From positions 494,285-558,284 of the forward strand of contig NZ_MAUJ01000002.1 in assembly GCF_001696455.1 (NCBI RefSeq): 64,000 nt of DNA, given 5' to 3'. Positions within the stretch are counted from its first letter, which is position 1, and each line of letters opens with the position of its first letter. The DNA is from Pseudoalteromonas luteoviolacea. GTDB taxonomy: Bacteria; Pseudomonadota; Gammaproteobacteria; Enterobacterales; Alteromonadaceae. The notes under the pieces were generated by a model. That model saw only the letters and a program-made list of their open reading frames with translations. It had not been told where the DNA came from and ran no database searches. A program made the position numbers and the translations under genes. Of the stretch, positions 56,871-64,000 are shown in pieces.

Positions 56871-56895
56871 AGGCGGCAAATTGCCGCCTTTTTTT
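56871..56895 (+). terminator. Terminator of the TonB receptor gene
   Basis: AGGCGGCAA and TTGCCGCCT form a 9-bp stem (closing loop around AAATT) followed by seven T, 14 bp after the stop codon. This is a canonical intrinsic terminator. Confidence 0.92.
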
Positions 56896-57075
56896 CGAGT
56901 CACCTTTTTACCGCCCACCTTACATTCTCCCTTTTATCTATTATTTTCAGGCATTGTTGTAGCCTCAGAGTCCATCTTTAGCTCTATGACTAAGTTGGTT
57001 TGCTTATTGCTTAAATTTGTTTAGATAAACGCGCGATTTGCTTGCGCGCTTAGCATGCCTCAAAAGGATATATTG

Positions 57076-57702
57076 ATGAACATCGTTACAACACAAACTA
57101 ACAACCAACTAGAAAAAATACAGCAATCAGTCACTCAAAGTAGTATTGATAAGCACGCCGCATTTGCAAAAGAACTGCAAAACGCATTGGTTGCTGAGCC
57201 TCAAAATACCAACCCTGATTATGTAACGCCAATTTCACTCAACACCAACTACAAAGAAATTTCGGTGCAAGCCAAAAACTACTACAACCAAGCCATTGAA
57301 ACTGCTAAAGAGCGAGTAGATTCAAGTGCTGACTTGCGCGTACAAGAGCGACAACTATACCGAGAAACTATGATAGAAATTATGGATATGCCCATTGAAG
57401 TTGAAATAGAGCCCCATGAGGTAAATGAGGCCCTATTGTTTGGTAGTCTTGGTATTGATTTCTTAGAGTACAAAGAGGCTGGGATTCGCATAGAAATGCT
57501 AGACCTAGCTGAAAAAGATATCATGAACTCTCAAGTTTTGACGACGTCTGACAAAGAAAAGCTGAAAAAGCTTATCGACGAGCAAAGAAGTACTTTGGAG
57601 CTACAGCGAGAGGAAATGCTCGCAGGCACTTTCATCAAAGAAAAGACCGATCACCGAGCTAACATAGAGCAGCAATATCACAACCTCAAATTCGATCAGT
57701 AA
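57076..57702 (+). CDS. Unknown helical acidic protein in the iron locus
   Basis: 208 residues from ATG 57076, which has AAGGA seven bases upstream. No signal or membrane segment and no recognised family. It is predicted almost all helical, with acidic stretches (DMPIEVEIEPHEVNEALLF, GIRIEMLDLAEKD) and a coiled-coil-like C-terminus (about 150-208) rich in Glu, Lys and Gln. It sits between the TonB receptor, whose terminator precedes it, and the PepSY protein, which has its own Fur-like box, so it is probably its own transcript. A role in iron metabolism is suggested only by position. Confidence 0.65.
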   Translation: MNIVTTQTNNQLEKIQQSVTQSSIDKHAAFAKELQNALVAEPQNTNPDYVTPISLNTNYKEISVQAKNYYNQAIETAKERVDSSADLRVQERQLYRETMIEIMDMPIEVEIEPHEVNEALLFGSLGIDFLEYKEAGIRIEMLDLAEKDIMNSQVLTTSDKEKLKKLIDEQRSTLELQREEMLAGTFIKEKTDHRANIEQQYHNLKFDQ

Positions 57703-57794
57703 GTCAAGGTGAAAGCAGCCCACACCTTAACCGCAAAATTGTTGTTAAAGAAAAAATAAAAAATTCAGTATCCATTCTAACACCCTTTAAAAAT

Positions 57795-57813
57795 GGAATT
57801 GATATACATTATC
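57795..57813. promoter_or_regulatory. Fur-like box before PepSY gene
   Basis: GGAATTGATATACATTATC matches the 19-bp Fur consensus GATAATGATAATCATTATC at 14 positions. A further ATTATC hexamer follows within 12 bp. The site ends 95 bp before the start at 57908. Assignment is by eye. Confidence 0.55.
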
Positions 57814-57907
57814 GTTTTTATTATCATACCAATAAATTCAACTATCTAACTTAGTTACGAATTAACCACACTTTGTCGCACCAAAACTCAATCAACAAGC
57901 GAACATC

Positions 57908-59020
57908 ATGATATCTAAAAAAAAGCTGCACAAATTGCATGGCTGGCTAGGGTTTATTTGCCTATTACCATTTGTTCTAATTAGCTTTACTGGCAGTGTT
58001 TTAGTGTTTAAAAAAGAGTTAGACATGTTGCTGATGCCTAATTTTACTCAGGTAATACCCAGTAGTGAAAGGCTCGATGTAAACACGCTGATTAAGCATA
58101 TCAACACGCAATTGCCCGATTACGAGCTTGGAAGCTGGGAAATTCTCAGTGAAGCTCATTCTGCCTATACGGAAGCTGATCGAATATACCTTATTAAAAA
58201 AGGCACTGATCAGTGGTACAAATCCCATTTAAACCCATTTTCAGGTCAAGTAATTAGCGCGCCCGTTACACTTAATCACTATCTAACAGACTGGTTGTTA
58301 GAGCTTCATTACACGCTACTTTTAAATGATATAAAGGGTTTAGACAAAGACTTGGGCACAGCTTTCACCAGTATATTTGCGCTGGTACTGATCTTTTTAG
58401 GTATTTCAGGGCTAATTATTTATCGACATTTTTGGCGTCGTGTTTTCACCTTACGATGGAATGCTAGATTGTTAGTCGTATTCAGCGATGTACATAAGAT
58501 GGCAGGCACACTCGCATCCCCTATTCTGCTTATTCTTGGTATTACTGGTGGCTACTACAATATCGCGATCTATCTACATGAATGGCAAGAGCATCAAGAC
58601 GGAGACGATCATCATCATGTTGTTGAACGGCTCTATAATGACGCCATTGATTTCGATAGACTGTTTTCTCAAGCAACCAATCATATACCAAGCTTTGAAA
58701 CGACATATGTATTGATGCCCAGTGAACCCAATCAGCCAATCACTTTGTATGGCAGAGTAAATCACAGCAACCCATTAATTAGTGATTACGCAAGCACGGT
58801 TTCTTATGATGCGCTTAGCGGCGGTTTTGTCTTCGCATATGACATTCGCGATCAGGCATTTTTACCAGTAATGGTCGACACTTTTAGAAAACTACATTTT
58901 GGCAATTTTGGCGGCTATTACTCAAAAGTCTTCTGGGCCTTCTTTGGCTTTATGCCTGTAATACTCGCCTGCACCGGTGGGTATATTTGGCTATCAAGAA
59001 GGAATAAGCGCAATCGATAA
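57908..59020 (+). CDS. PepSY-associated membrane protein (PepSY_TM family)
   Basis: 370 residues, four membrane helices (about 13-35, 153-176, 196-218 and 340-362). The first helix region reads KLHKLHGWLGFICLLPFVLISFTGSVLVFKKELD, and further His residues (VHKMAG, RKLHFGNFGG) match the paired-His pattern of the PepSY_TM group. Members near TonB receptors are thought to be iron-regulated reductases that release iron from siderophores or to be heme-binding. A Fur-like box upstream fits this. The start is ATG. It is not cotranscribed with the following DUF6351 gene. Confidence 0.9.
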   Translation: MISKKKLHKLHGWLGFICLLPFVLISFTGSVLVFKKELDMLLMPNFTQVIPSSERLDVNTLIKHINTQLPDYELGSWEILSEAHSAYTEADRIYLIKKGTDQWYKSHLNPFSGQVISAPVTLNHYLTDWLLELHYTLLLNDIKGLDKDLGTAFTSIFALVLIFLGISGLIIYRHFWRRVFTLRWNARLLVVFSDVHKMAGTLASPILLILGITGGYYNIAIYLHEWQEHQDGDDHHHVVERLYNDAIDFDRLFSQATNHIPSFETTYVLMPSEPNQPITLYGRVNHSNPLISDYASTVSYDALSGGFVFAYDIRDQAFLPVMVDTFRKLHFGNFGGYYSKVFWAFFGFMPVILACTGGYIWLSRRNKRNR

Positions 59021-59040
59021 GTGATAGTCTCGTTTATTAC

Positions 59041-59071
59041 GTTGCAGTCTATAACCAAAGTAGCCTGCAAC
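59041..59071 (+). terminator. Weak hairpin after PepSY gene
   Basis: GTTGCAG and CTGCAAC pair over a 17-base loop, followed by TTTC. It starts 21 bp past the stop codon and is a weak terminator candidate. Confidence 0.4.
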
Positions 59072-59223
59072 TTTCATTTCTCGCCAATGCCCTAACCTAT
59101 TAATTTATTGTCTTTTAATTTCTCTCGTTCAATTCGATTTACTATAAATAACAAACAAATAACAACGTCCTCTCGCGAGGAATTCTAAACTTGTAATAGA
59201 GAAGCCGATGATTAGAGGTGCGT

Positions 59224-61422
59224 ATGCTGAAAAAGTTACTGGTCATTTTAGTCTTGCTTCCTTTGCTTGCGTGGTTGGTGTGGCTGCAAATTAAAGTTCC
59301 GAGTGAAGACAGAAAGTTCGCGGTACAAAACAAAGCAGTGCCTGAAGACAACTTTCTGCTGAGTACCACTCCTCATATATCTTTGATAGAAAGACCAGTG
59401 GAGCACTTTCAGTTTCCCATCGCAGTTGGTGAGGTTGGACCTAAACAAAGCCTCTACTCAGGTCCCAATCAATATCCATTCTATTGCATGGCTAGAGATT
59501 CCCTGCTTGGCCAACCTGAGGTAGACAACCAACAGGGCCTCGGTGTGCCAGTATACCGAAATGAGAAAACCGTAGGTTACAGCAAAGATTGCTCAGTAAA
59601 AACGACTATCAGCTACTACACGCTTGTGAAACATGGCGAGGAATTTAGAGCAACGAAACTTGATAACCCTTCAGCAGCTAGGCAATCCCACTTGCCACTT
59701 TTTAGAGTAGAGCAAGGCTCCATCAATCGTTTTATTTATACCATCGTTATGCCAGTTAGTACGCGAGAAGTTGGGGATAGACTAGCTCAGTCTAAATGGA
59801 ATAAGCGGCTAATTTATCAATTTAATGGTGGTTCAGGTATTGGATTTCGGCAAGGTAGACAAAAAGCATCTAGGGTAATGACTCGCCAAGCAAACCAATT
59901 GCTGGCGGGCTATGCTGTGGTCAGCTCCAGTGGCAATAAAACCAGTTACACCTACAATATGCTGTTGGCTGAAGATACTGCTAGGCGAGTCAAGAAACAG
60001 TTTGTAAGCCTTTATGGAAACCCCCTTTACACGGTTGGTGTTGGGGGCTCTGGCGGCGGATTAGCACAATATTTGATTGCTCAAAACAGCAAAGGGATCC
60101 TAGATGGATTAATTCCTCTTTATAGTTACCCCGATATGATTACGCAGACTACCTATGCCCTTGATTGCGACCTGTTGAATAATTACTTCACTTTCAGGGC
60201 GAATGATAGAAAAGCGTGGCGCAACTGGGAAAGGCGCAGACTTATTGAAGGCATGAACGCCATAAATGACTTCCCCCAAAAAGCCGGTTTTTTGCAACCT
60301 CTAAATCAATTGATGTCAGGATTTGTGCCTAGCTTCCCAGAGGGAAATAGTGAATGTATCAATGGCTACTTTGGTTTATCTGCTTTTATTAATAATCCCA
60401 GACAGGGATTCATCAGAGAGTTGTTTGCTGAACATGTTGTAGACTCGACTAATTGGAGCTATTGGCAAGATATGTCTCATGTGTTTGGTACCGATGAAAG
60501 TGGTCTGGGACTCAGTACTTGGGACAATGTAGGCGTACAATATGGCTTAAATGCGCTTAAAAACAAGCAAATATCGATTGAAGAATTTTTGCATATAAAT
60601 GCCAACATTGGGAGTTGGAAACCGCAAGCACAGATGCAACAAGAAAGTATTGCGGTGCCATTTGGTCATAAAATTCCCATATGGCTGACATTATGGGGCA
60701 ATCATAATATTACTACACCAGAAAACCTCGTTGCCCCTAGACATCAAGGTTCGATTCATGCGATGAATAAAGCCTATCAATCAGGACAAGTGTTTATTGG
60801 TCGAGTCAATATCCCGATAATAGATGCGAGACACTATCTTGAAAATGAGTTAGACATGCATCATATGTCCGCCTCTTTTTACAGTCGACTAAGAATAAAG
60901 CACGCGAATGGTCATGACAATAATCATATCATTTGGGTTGCTCACAAAGATCATGACCCGACTCAACATGCATTTGATATGATGGATCAATGGCTAATGG
61001 CATTGCACTCTTCAAAAAACAAAACGGTTGCCTCCTCCAAGCCCCCTTCACTTCAAGACAGCTGTTTTAACGCAGACGGTTCAATATATGCCTCGGGAGA
61101 TCAAGTGTTTAACGGTGCTTGGAATAATCAACCAAATGGTGAGTGTCAAACCCGATTTCCGATGTTTAGTACAAGTCGTATTGAAGCCGGGGGCAATTGG
61201 GCTGGCACGATGTTCAAGTGTCCTTTGATTCCAGTAGATCAAGCGATTGCCAGAGGCGTATATGCGCCTATTGATATGCGCAAAAATATCGCGGACCTAA
61301 CCAGAACCTTTCCAGAAGGGGTATGCGACTACCAAGGAATTGACCTAGGAATTCCAAACCATCCAATATTTATTAAAAATCAGGAAAACAGTGATAATAG
61401 AGTTGTAAATTTATCATATTAA
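59224..61422 (+). CDS. DUF6351 family exported hydrolase-like protein
   Basis: 732 residues from ATG 59224 with AGAGG five bases upstream. It has an N-terminal hydrophobic helix (about 4-22) as signal or anchor. The core has an alpha/beta-hydrolase look: LIYQFNGGSGIGF (oxyanion region), the nucleophile elbow GVGGSGGG (Ser about residue 276), acidic segment LIPLYSYPDMI and later His-rich HHMSASFYSRLRIKHANGHDNNHIIWVAHKDHD. This fits DUF6351, a family of unknown esterase-like proteins. The long C-terminal part (about 620-732) with paired Cys may be a separate cap. Substrate unknown. It is likely monocistronic. Confidence 0.85.
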   Translation: MLKKLLVILVLLPLLAWLVWLQIKVPSEDRKFAVQNKAVPEDNFLLSTTPHISLIERPVEHFQFPIAVGEVGPKQSLYSGPNQYPFYCMARDSLLGQPEVDNQQGLGVPVYRNEKTVGYSKDCSVKTTISYYTLVKHGEEFRATKLDNPSAARQSHLPLFRVEQGSINRFIYTIVMPVSTREVGDRLAQSKWNKRLIYQFNGGSGIGFRQGRQKASRVMTRQANQLLAGYAVVSSSGNKTSYTYNMLLAEDTARRVKKQFVSLYGNPLYTVGVGGSGGGLAQYLIAQNSKGILDGLIPLYSYPDMITQTTYALDCDLLNNYFTFRANDRKAWRNWERRRLIEGMNAINDFPQKAGFLQPLNQLMSGFVPSFPEGNSECINGYFGLSAFINNPRQGFIRELFAEHVVDSTNWSYWQDMSHVFGTDESGLGLSTWDNVGVQYGLNALKNKQISIEEFLHINANIGSWKPQAQMQQESIAVPFGHKIPIWLTLWGNHNITTPENLVAPRHQGSIHAMNKAYQSGQVFIGRVNIPIIDARHYLENELDMHHMSASFYSRLRIKHANGHDNNHIIWVAHKDHDPTQHAFDMMDQWLMALHSSKNKTVASSKPPSLQDSCFNADGSIYASGDQVFNGAWNNQPNGECQTRFPMFSTSRIEAGGNWAGTMFKCPLIPVDQAIARGVYAPIDMRKNIADLTRTFPEGVCDYQGIDLGIPNHPIFIKNQENSDNRVVNLSY

Positions 61423-61436
61423 TTTAATAAAAACAG

Positions 61437-61451
61437 CTGGTTACCAACCAG
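61437..61451 (+). terminator. Short hairpin after DUF6351 gene
   Basis: CTGGTT and AACCAG form a 6-bp stem with a 3-base loop, 14 bp past the stop codon, followed by TTTC. Weak evidence for termination. Confidence 0.4.
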
Positions 61452-61504
61452 TTTCAACCATGTTAGATTGCTTCTCTAAATAACATTTTAAGGAAGCTTA
61501 TTCT

Positions 61505-61837
61505 ATGCATGCCCTTTTTAGTTATGGCACCTTGCAACAACAACAAGTGCAAATAGATACGTTTGGCAGAGAGCTCGAGGGATTTTCCGATAAACTCATT
61601 GGCTATGAGTTAGGTGAAGTAGAAATCACGGATGAACAAGTGATTGCATCTAGCGGCAAAAGGTTTCACCCCATCCTAAAACAGTCTTCAAATAAGCACA
61701 GTGTCGTATCAGGCACTGTCTTTATGATTACAGACGATGAACTCAAGCAAGCAGACAATTATGAAGCCGATTGCTATAAACGCATAGTGGCACCTCTTGC
61801 TTCAGGTAATTCATGCTGGATATACGCAGAAAAATAA
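61505..61837 (+). CDS. Gamma-glutamylcyclotransferase-like (AIG2/GGCT) protein
   Basis: 110 residues, a small GGCT-fold protein. The substrate-binding YGTL motif is at 7-10 and the expected catalytic Glu is Glu87 in ADNYEADCYKR; the closing strand YAEK follows. Members act on gamma-glutamyl-amino acids or gamma-glutamyl amines to give 5-oxoproline. The exact substrate is unknown. The ATG has AAGGAAG upstream. It is monocistronic. Confidence 0.88.
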   Translation: MHALFSYGTLQQQQVQIDTFGRELEGFSDKLIGYELGEVEITDEQVIASSGKRFHPILKQSSNKHSVVSGTVFMITDDELKQADNYEADCYKRIVAPLASGNSCWIYAEK

Positions 61838-62077
61838 TCAACTTATACCACGTATTCATTCCCTAAAAATCCATTTTGTATTCATATTGTTTCAATATTA
61901 TGTACGGGATTTTTACGGAGAACATGGACGTTCTATTCTCTAATGAAACCTGCCGTATACCTTGACTCACCTTTTATGTAAAAGTGCTTACGATTTTGTT
62001 TAAAATTGTTAAGTGTTATTTCAGTTTAAAGTGATTATTACTAAGATTAGGTACACATCTCAACCATGGGTACCAAT

Positions 62078-62842
62078 ATGAAACCAATCAAACTCTCAGC
62101 TTGTGCACTCGCCATTTCTGCTTTGTTAGTTGGCTGCTCAACGTCGACAACAGAATCAGAAAATGTAAAAACGGAAGCAATTTGGGCTGACATTTACGTC
62201 ACGTCACAAGGAGAAAGCAGCAGAGTCATTGCCGAACTGAATGTTAGCAGTCGCAATGGTAACAACATACAGCTGTCTGACAAAGATAAGCTTGAAGCAA
62301 CCGCTGCTGGTGTTACAAAAGAGCTCGAACAAGACGATGACTTTTTTGATATCGACTATCGCGCTATTTTCAATACAGCTGAAGAAGACACACAGTTCAC
62401 CGTGCGCTTTGTGCGCAGCGAGACCAATGAAACATTAGAAACAACGCTTAAGCTTCCTGCTCCAATTAAAATAATCACGCCACAAAAAAACCAGTCCTTT
62501 TATAGAAAAGAAACCGTGGAGATTAACTGGACCCCTGATGATGCGACGGACACGATACTCGATTTAAGGCTAACAATCACATGTAAAAACAATGCAGGTG
62601 ATAATACCAGCACTGGCACCACCGTCAGAAGCATCGACGATGATGGGAGTTACAGCATCAATTTAGAAACCTTGGATGGCCTTGTCGACCCACAAATAAA
62701 CCCAAAGAAAGCATGTGAAGGTGAGGTTTTCATGGAACGAGTTAGGCATGGCGTACTAGACAGTAAGTTTGCAGAAAGTAGTCGTGCGCGCGCGATTCAA
62801 GAGCGCTATTCCGATAAATTTGAGGTTAGACTAGAGCAGTAA
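62078..62842 (+). CDS. Lipoprotein of unknown function
   Basis: 254 residues. The N-terminus is a typical lipoprotein signal with lipobox LLVGC (about Cys20). The mature part is acidic with beta-strand-like segments (IWADIYVTSQGESSRVIAELNVS, DTQFTVRFVRSETNETLETTLKL, KETVEINWTPDDATDTILDLRLTITC) suggesting two Ig-like domains and a Cys pair. The ATG at 62078 begins the signal; an in-frame ATG at 62066 is the alternative. Convergent with the adhesin gene across a bidirectional terminator. Confidence 0.8.
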   Translation: MKPIKLSACALAISALLVGCSTSTTESENVKTEAIWADIYVTSQGESSRVIAELNVSSRNGNNIQLSDKDKLEATAAGVTKELEQDDDFFDIDYRAIFNTAEEDTQFTVRFVRSETNETLETTLKLPAPIKIITPQKNQSFYRKETVEINWTPDDATDTILDLRLTITCKNNAGDNTSTGTTVRSIDDDGSYSINLETLDGLVDPQINPKKACEGEVFMERVRHGVLDSKFAESSRARAIQERYSDKFEVRLEQ

Positions 62843-63036
62843 CTTTTACTTATCAATATTCAAAGGTTTTGACTAAGCAGCGAGTTGCCAAGTAGTACAC
62901 AGATTCTGGCAGCTCTACCTTATATGTATTCACAGTATACACAACCGAAAATCTATACTATTGACATACACCTATTTCCCATTTTTATTGTGGTTCGAAT
63001 ACAGGCCACAAATCATCCATTTAAATTTCAGATATA

Positions 63037-63070
63037 AAAAACCCACTCTTTAAAATTAGAGTGGGTTTTT
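63037..63070. terminator. Bidirectional terminator between convergent genes
   Basis: A 13-bp perfect stem (AAAAACCCACTCT / AGAGTGGGTTTTT) with an 8-base loop. The T runs on both strands make it a good terminator for the adhesin gene (minus), whose stop is 22 bp away, and it can also serve the lipoprotein gene (plus). Confidence 0.9.
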
Positions 63071-63092
63071 AAATTAACTACAAACTTGTTTA

Positions 63093-64000
63093 TTACTGCT
63101 GAACACAGTATAAACGCGCTGATAGAGAGCAGTTCTGGTTTGTTTTGCTAAACCAACCAGAAAATGTAATATCGCTCGAATCTCCAACTTTTGGTCCATT
63201 GAAACTATAAGGGTCGTTTTGAAATGCGCCTGTAAAGCCATAACAAGCAGAATAATTATCAACATAACCCGTACTCTTAGTGTTTGTCCAAACTGGACCA
63301 CTCACTGTTTGACCCTGCGCATTCATATTCAAAGGAGATAGTAAATTACTTACACTAAATATGTTAATAATACCTTTATCTGCCACCATTGTTCCATCTA
63401 CTTTGTGGTATGAATAGGAATTGCTAATTACATCTCTAGCATGCGATCCTCCAATAGACAACAATGCTTTGTACGTGCCTGCCGGTGCATGATCGCTTGC
63501 ATCGGCTTCTTGTTGGCAAATTGCATGGGCTCCATTGATTCCCCCAAGTGCACCTGTATGGGTACTTTGTGTGGTAAAGATAACTTTTTTGTTCGTATTT
63601 GCGGTTGGATTGCCATTTAGCAGGAAAGCCCAATGCTCTGTATCAATCGAAGGAGCCGAGTTGCCAGAGCCACTTATCGCTTTAATGGCTACGTAAAGAT
63701 CACCTGTGAATTCAAACCTTGCAACTTCACCTATTTCATAAGTATGATTTGCAGCCCATACAAGCTTGCTAGTATTGAACTTAAGTGCGCTTTGCATCGC
63801 AGTATCTACTGAAGTTTGATCTGCTTTTGCCGCCAGCTGTGTATTCACTGTCGCCGTGTCTGCTTTTGCATTAAGTGCCGTTGTCATTGCCGTCTGATCT
63901 GCTTTTGCCGCCAGCTGCGTATTCACAGTCGCTGTGTCTGCTTTTGCATTAAGTGCCGTTGTCATTGCCGTCTGATCTGCTTTTGCCGCCAGCTGTGTAT
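63093..64000 (-). CDS. Repeat adhesin/tail-fibre-like protein, partial (5' end outside)
   Basis: The frame is open to the right edge, so the N-terminus is missing; at least 300 residues are visible. The visible N-terminal part holds at least two 26-residue repeats (unit TTALNAKADTATVNTQL...AAKADQTA), a coiled-coil pattern typical of trimeric fibres. Then comes a carbohydrate-binding-like segment (SKLVWAANHTYEIGEVARFE ... EHWAFL) and a C-terminal DUF1554-type domain (IFTTQSTHTGALGGINGAHAICQQEAD ... GTYKALLSIGG ... LSARLYCVQQ), related to C-type-lectin or endostatin-like folds. A surface adhesin is inferred. It resembles the fibre at 23161-24996 in plan but not in sequence. Confidence 0.85.
   Translation of the reverse strand, partial: TQLAAKADQTAMTTALNAKADTATVNTQLAAKADQTAMTTALNAKADTATVNTQLAAKADQTSVDTAMQSALKFNTSKLVWAANHTYEIGEVARFEFTGDLYVAIKAISGSGNSAPSIDTEHWAFLLNGNPTANTNKKVIFTTQSTHTGALGGINGAHAICQQEADASDHAPAGTYKALLSIGGSHARDVISNSYSYHKVDGTMVADKGIINIFSVSNLLSPLNMNAQGQTVSGPVWTNTKSTGYVDNYSACYGFTGAFQNDPYSFNGPKVGDSSDITFSGWFSKTNQNCSLSARLYCVQQ
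63823..64000 (-). repeat. 78-bp tandem repeats coding 26-residue units
   Basis: The segment beginning GCTTTTGCCGCCAGCTG on the plus strand recurs at 63823, 63901 and 63979, an exact 78-bp period. Only a few silent changes separate the copies, which suggests recent duplication or gene conversion. The array continues past the window edge. Confidence 0.9.

Noticed and set aside
63823..64000. 78-bp repeats as CRISPR
   Set aside because: Repeats are contiguous, in frame and coding; no unique spacers or cas genes.

Overview
The window looks like a chromosomal segment of a marine gammaproteobacterium, most likely Pseudoalteromonas or a close Alteromonadales relative. This is inferred from moderate-to-low GC, AT-rich intergenic regions, many small stand-alone secreted or lipoprotein genes, a dbpA helicase, a Fur-type TonB receptor locus and DUF6351/DUF5329-type proteins. 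No rRNA, tRNA, CRISPR array, transposase or phage structural module was seen. Most genes are single transcription units or pairs.

Layout. 0.2-6.5 kb: NADAR-family enzyme, GNAT acetyltransferase, secreted C39-like peptidase, chemoreceptor, DUF5329 protein and an exported beta-propeller-like protein. 6.8-17.2 kb: a 2274-residue nonribosomal peptide synthetase (A-PCP-C-A-PCP-reductase) behind a FtsX-type ABC permease and its ATPase, all on the minus strand. 17.5-21.3 kb: VOC protein, EEP-family lipoprotein, fatty acid hydroxylase family protein and small secreted or membrane proteins. 21.6-25.0 kb: an unknown protein, a truncated RNase E/G paralogue interrupted by an in-frame TGA, and a collagen-repeat/fibrinogen-like exported protein, followed by about 870 bp without genes. 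25.9-34.0 kb: SnoaL-like protein, DinB, DbpA, a response regulator divergent from a coiled-coil membrane protein, DUF2306 protein, a LysR regulator divergent from an NmrA-like protein, and a VOC protein. 34.1-38.3 kb: two-gene RND efflux operon. 38.5-49.2 kb: NPP-type phosphodiesterase, LD-carboxypeptidase, large modular lipoprotein, PilZ-like protein, LysE exporter, Sel1-like protein, NTF2-like protein and CPBP protease. 49.6-52.6 kb: an unusual three-gene set (exported 400-residue protein, 72-residue membrane anchor, HEAT-like 505-residue protein). 53.1-59.0 kb: ABM-like protein with a YafY/WYL regulator, then an iron locus (Fur box, TonB receptor, unknown helical protein, second Fur-like box, PepSY membrane protein). 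59.2-64.0 kb: DUF6351 protein, gamma-glutamylcyclotransferase-like protein, lipoprotein, and a coiled-coil-repeat/DUF1554 adhesin running off the right edge.

The strongest candidates for unusual biology are the reductase-terminated dimodular NRPS, whose layout matches dipeptide aldehyde/pyrazinone synthetases; the RNase E/G-like gene without a catalytic domain and split by TGA; and the exported-protein/anchor/HEAT gene set. Domain calls come from reading motifs by eye; no database search was run.
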